Shown here piece after piece: positions 4,466-6,347 of a stretch of DNA of 6,347 nucleotides; positions within the stretch are counted from its first letter, which is position 1, and each line of letters starts with the position of its first letter. The notes beneath the pieces are model-generated. The model was given only the letters and a program-made list of their open reading frames with translations, made no database searches and was not told the origin of the DNA. The DNA comes from Methanobacteriota archaeon (GTDB taxonomy: Archaea > Thermoplasmatota > Poseidoniia > Poseidoniales > Poseidoniaceae), in the NCBI GenBank assembly GCA_002726845.1, contig PBSP01000012.1:3056-9402 (forward strand), in the 5' to 3' direction. Made by a program: the position numbers and the translations under genes.

Positions 4466-6347
4466 TTACGACCTCCTTCTAGAATGAACCATGGATGCTA
4501 TCAGCAGCGTCATCAAGCACAAAGCCATTGAGACTGCAGGCACGCTCTTGCCATCATCGGACGCATCCTCATCCGTTTCGTCGGAAATCTCCGCTTTAGA
4601 TTCATCGATCATGATGAAGATGGAAGGTGAGTATTCTGAAAGTTTTCCATCGACCATCACGTTTACTCGTAGACGGTTTTGTCCGACTGGTAGGTCGTTG
4701 AGTGTTGTTGAGTTTTCGGTACCGTTGAAAATTTCGGTGACGTTTCCTTCTTGGTCTTGAACAATTACAGAGTACCATGCGTGATCGGGTATTTCACTCC
4801 AAGACAATTCAACCGTTTCATCGGAGCCAATGGTGAACACTTTGTCTTCAGACATGGGGTTGAACGTTGGCGATGGTGGAATAAAATCGACATTGATTTC
4901 GATTGTGTTTCCTCCGATGATGTATCCTGATTCCATTACTGCATTAATCTTGAAAACGTGCGAACCGTCGTTCAGTTTTTGTACGGTGTGGGAATACAAT
5001 TCCCCTTCATACACCATTTCGCCGTTTTGGAGCAACTGATAGTAGGCTGCACCGCTGAATTCTGCCCATTCGATAGGGAAGGTTCTGTTGACGGATTCTC
5101 CAGATTCGGTGATGAATTTTGGAGAGGTTGGAATCTCGTATCCGGTCAATTCATAGACAACACTGTCTGAGTGTGAACCCGGTAATCTATCAACGATTTT
5201 CACGTAGTTGCGAACCGTAGAGTTGTACCACAATTCCCAAGAAAGTATTCCATCGTTTTCATCGGTAATTGCAATGTATTTTGTGTTGTATGTGATACCA
5301 GCAACGGTAATCTCAACATCTTCGGTTACTGCAATACTGTTGTAAGTGTCGTCGTATCCATTTGGATGGCCTGGAACACCGATGATGTTGGTTCTGTTGA
5401 AGTGTAACGATTCAGCGGGAGAATCGGACAAAATCCCGCTTGCTTGTCCTTGATTTGTGAAATCCCAACCCATCGTACCTTCTTGGAAATACGATGAGCT
5501 GTCCGGATCGTCAACCCAATAAGTCTTGACGGGAAGAAGATTCTCAGCATCAATCCAACGGAATGCCTTCTCATTGGGATAATAAGAATCGTCGGCAATC
5601 CTCACGAGGAACGTTTCTTTGTCAACGCCAAATGCATCTGTGATTGTTTCTGTTCCAATTGCTGTATACGTTCTGTTGTGGAAATAATCGGGCGTGTGGG
5701 AAATAAAGTAATCCCAGCTCATTCCACTTTGCCAGATGTAATCATTGGAGGGATTCGGAAGCACGATCATCACCAGGGCAGGAGTTTCCTCGTTGGTCCC
5801 ATTGGTGTTGTGCGCAACAATGTTGAACTCATAAGTTCCAGGACCGTCAGGAGTGTATTCCATCGATGAGTACGGTCCTCGATAGATGAGGTTCTCTTCT
5901 GTTGCGACGCCGTCATAGAGAGAGAAGTAATCCGTGTATCCGCTTCCCGCCCATTCGATTTGGAACGGTGCTAACGTAACCGCCTGAGTTTGGGTGACAA
6001 ACGCTACAACCCCAGGGAACTCGACGTCTGTTTCTGTTGTAAGATTCAACCAATTCGTACCGTCAACCACGACGTGCTGAACTGCGGGCATCAAATCGTT
6101 GCCTTCTTGTTGAATTGTGAGAGTGTGCTCACTGCCAACCGCAAGGTTCCTCAGGAGATAAAATCCATCGGCATTGGTCACTGCAGAGTCCACGCCGTTG
6201 CTCAAGACCGCATTTGCCACTGGCTCTCCTTGACCGTCGGATAGAATTCCATAGATGTTGTTGTTTCCATGGTGAAGGTCAAAGTGGTTGACAGCAGGAT
6301 ATGAAGCCGATCCAGTTTCAAGTTTGAAACGCATGGATTGCATTGTA
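4466..6347 (-). CDS. large C-terminally anchored cell-surface protein with Ig/FN3-like modules (N-terminus beyond the window)
   Basis: The frame is open through the right edge. The first ATG (6343) is preceded by an in-frame Thr codon and starts no signal peptide, so the true start lies outside. Residues below are numbered from that ATG (625 visible). A carboxypeptidase-regulatory-like beta domain occupies about 28-100 (IYGILSDGQGEPVANAVLSNG, then NADGFYLLRNL). An Ig/FN3-like module follows at about 127-195, then a beta-rich region at about 200-405 that looks like an internal repeat, then two more Ig/FN3-like modules (about 422-484 and 510-578). An acidic linker (582-598), one helix (about 603-619) and SRRRS complete it. 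This is an extracellular protein with a cytoplasmic arginine stop-transfer tail. Nine N-x-S/T sequons suggest glycosylation. Lying 1 base before the binding-protein gene, it may present ligand to the importer; no binding site is recognisable, and a general surface or adhesin role remains possible. Confidence 0.85.
   Translation of the reverse strand, partial: TMQSMRFKLETGSASYPAVNHFDLHHGNNNIYGILSDGQGEPVANAVLSNGVDSAVTNADGFYLLRNLAVGSEHTLTIQQEGNDLMPAVQHVVVDGTNWLNLTTETDVEFPGVVAFVTQTQAVTLAPFQIEWAGSGYTDYFSLYDGVATEENLIYRGPYSSMEYTPDGPGTYEFNIVAHNTNGTNEETPALVMIVLPNPSNDYIWQSGMSWDYFISHTPDYFHNRTYTAIGTETITDAFGVDKETFLVRIADDSYYPNEKAFRWIDAENLLPVKTYWVDDPDSSSYFQEGTMGWDFTNQGQASGILSDSPAESLHFNRTNIIGVPGHPNGYDDTYNSIAVTEDVEITVAGITYNTKYIAITDENDGILSWELWYNSTVRNYVKIVDRLPGSHSDSVVYELTGYEIPTSPKFITESGESVNRTFPIEWAEFSGAAYYQLLQNGEMVYEGELYSHTVQKLNDGSHVFKINAVMESGYIIGGNTIEINVDFIPPSPTFNPMSEDKVFTIGSDETVELSWSEIPDHAWYSVIVQDQEGNVTEIFNGTENSTTLNDLPVGQNRLRVNVMVDGKLSEYSPSIFIMIDESKAEISDETDEDASDDGKSVPAVSMALCLMTLLIASMVHSRRRS
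4471..4478 (-). promoter_or_regulatory. strong Shine-Dalgarno site of the substrate-binding protein gene
   Basis: The minus strand reads AAGGAGGT, a consensus site ending 6 bases before the TTG codon at 4464. It fixes this weak codon as the start. The site lies inside the preceding gene: its final codons AGA AGG AGG TCG encode the C-terminal Arg-Arg-Arg-Ser, so the positive tail of one membrane protein and the translation signal of the next share the same bases. Confidence 0.85.
4487..4537 (-). other. C-terminal membrane anchor of the surface protein
   Basis: Residues about 603-619 (AVSMALCLMTLLIASMV) form a single hydrophobic helix after an Asp/Glu-rich linker and before HSRRRS. The acidic outside and basic inside pattern gives an N-out, C-in topology, placing the modular part outside the cell. 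Confidence 0.8.
6044..6262 (-). other. carboxypeptidase-regulatory-like beta-sandwich domain in the surface protein
   Basis: Residues about 28-100 match the usual pattern: IYGILSDGQGEPVANAVLSNG, then a strand with AVTNADGFYLLRNLAVGSEHTLTIQ, then VVVDGTNWLNL. Such domains are structural modules of secreted and surface proteins. The segment just before it, NHFDLHHGNNN (residues 19-29), has three histidines and could bind a metal, but this is speculative. Confidence 0.65.

Noticed and set aside
5326..5598. A 90-residue minus-strand open frame inside the surface-protein gene
   Set aside because: It is in a shifted frame of the same strand, has no family features, and the surrounding gene continues with coherent beta-module sequence, so it is a shadow.
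6341..6343. ATG at 6343 as the true start of the surface protein
   Set aside because: The in-frame codon before it is sense, the N-terminus so produced has no signal peptide although the protein must be exported, and no ribosome binding site can be seen. The gene is treated as cut by the window edge.
1..6347. tRNA or rRNA genes, CRISPR arrays, insertion sequences, riboswitches
   Set aside because: No direct-repeat arrays, cloverleaf-like stretches, terminal inverted repeats or transposase motifs were seen. The window is almost entirely protein-coding with no gap above about 10 bases.

Overview
The window suggests a mesophilic, probably marine, archaeon; my best guess is Marine Group II Euryarchaeota (Ca. 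Poseidoniales). This is inferred from protein architecture. The solute-binding protein has an N-terminal membrane anchor with no lipobox. The surface protein has a C-terminal anchor and is rich in N-x-S/T sequons. There is no outer-membrane (TonB-type) component in the visible part, base composition is moderate, and strong Shine-Dalgarno sites and GTG/TTG starts are used. No rRNA or other phylogenetic marker is present, so the lineage is not proven.

Layout: bases 1-198 hold the 3' end of a plus-strand dTDP-glucose 4,6-dehydratase gene. It converges, with a gap of only 2 bases, on a five-gene minus-strand cluster that fills the rest of the window. In transcription order (right to left) the cluster encodes: a large C-terminally anchored surface protein with Ig/FN3-like modules, cut by the right edge; a class III (FecB/BtuF-type) substrate-binding protein; a FecCD/BtuC-type permease; a FecE/BtuD-type ABC ATPase; and a HugZ-like split-barrel + DUF2470 protein. 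Adjacent genes are 1 base apart, overlap by 4 bases (ATGA and GTGA junctions), or have a ribosome binding site over the previous stop codon. They are very probably one operon. No non-coding stretch exceeds about 10 bases and no promoter is visible; the operon promoter must lie beyond the right edge.

Working model: the surface protein and the anchored binding protein capture an iron-containing ligand outside the membrane, the permease/ATPase pair imports it, and the HugZ-like protein handles it in the cytoplasm. The HugZ-like gene makes heme the leading candidate, with siderophore-iron or corrinoid as alternatives.

The most unusual item is the ATPase. Its nucleotide-binding domain is split between the Walker A region and the Q-loop by about 140 residues containing four predicted transmembrane helices flanked by charged linkers. 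The insert resembles a complete small four-helix membrane protein. The reading frame stays open across it and all ABC motifs are intact, so this appears to be an ATPase subunit with a built-in membrane domain rather than a broken gene.
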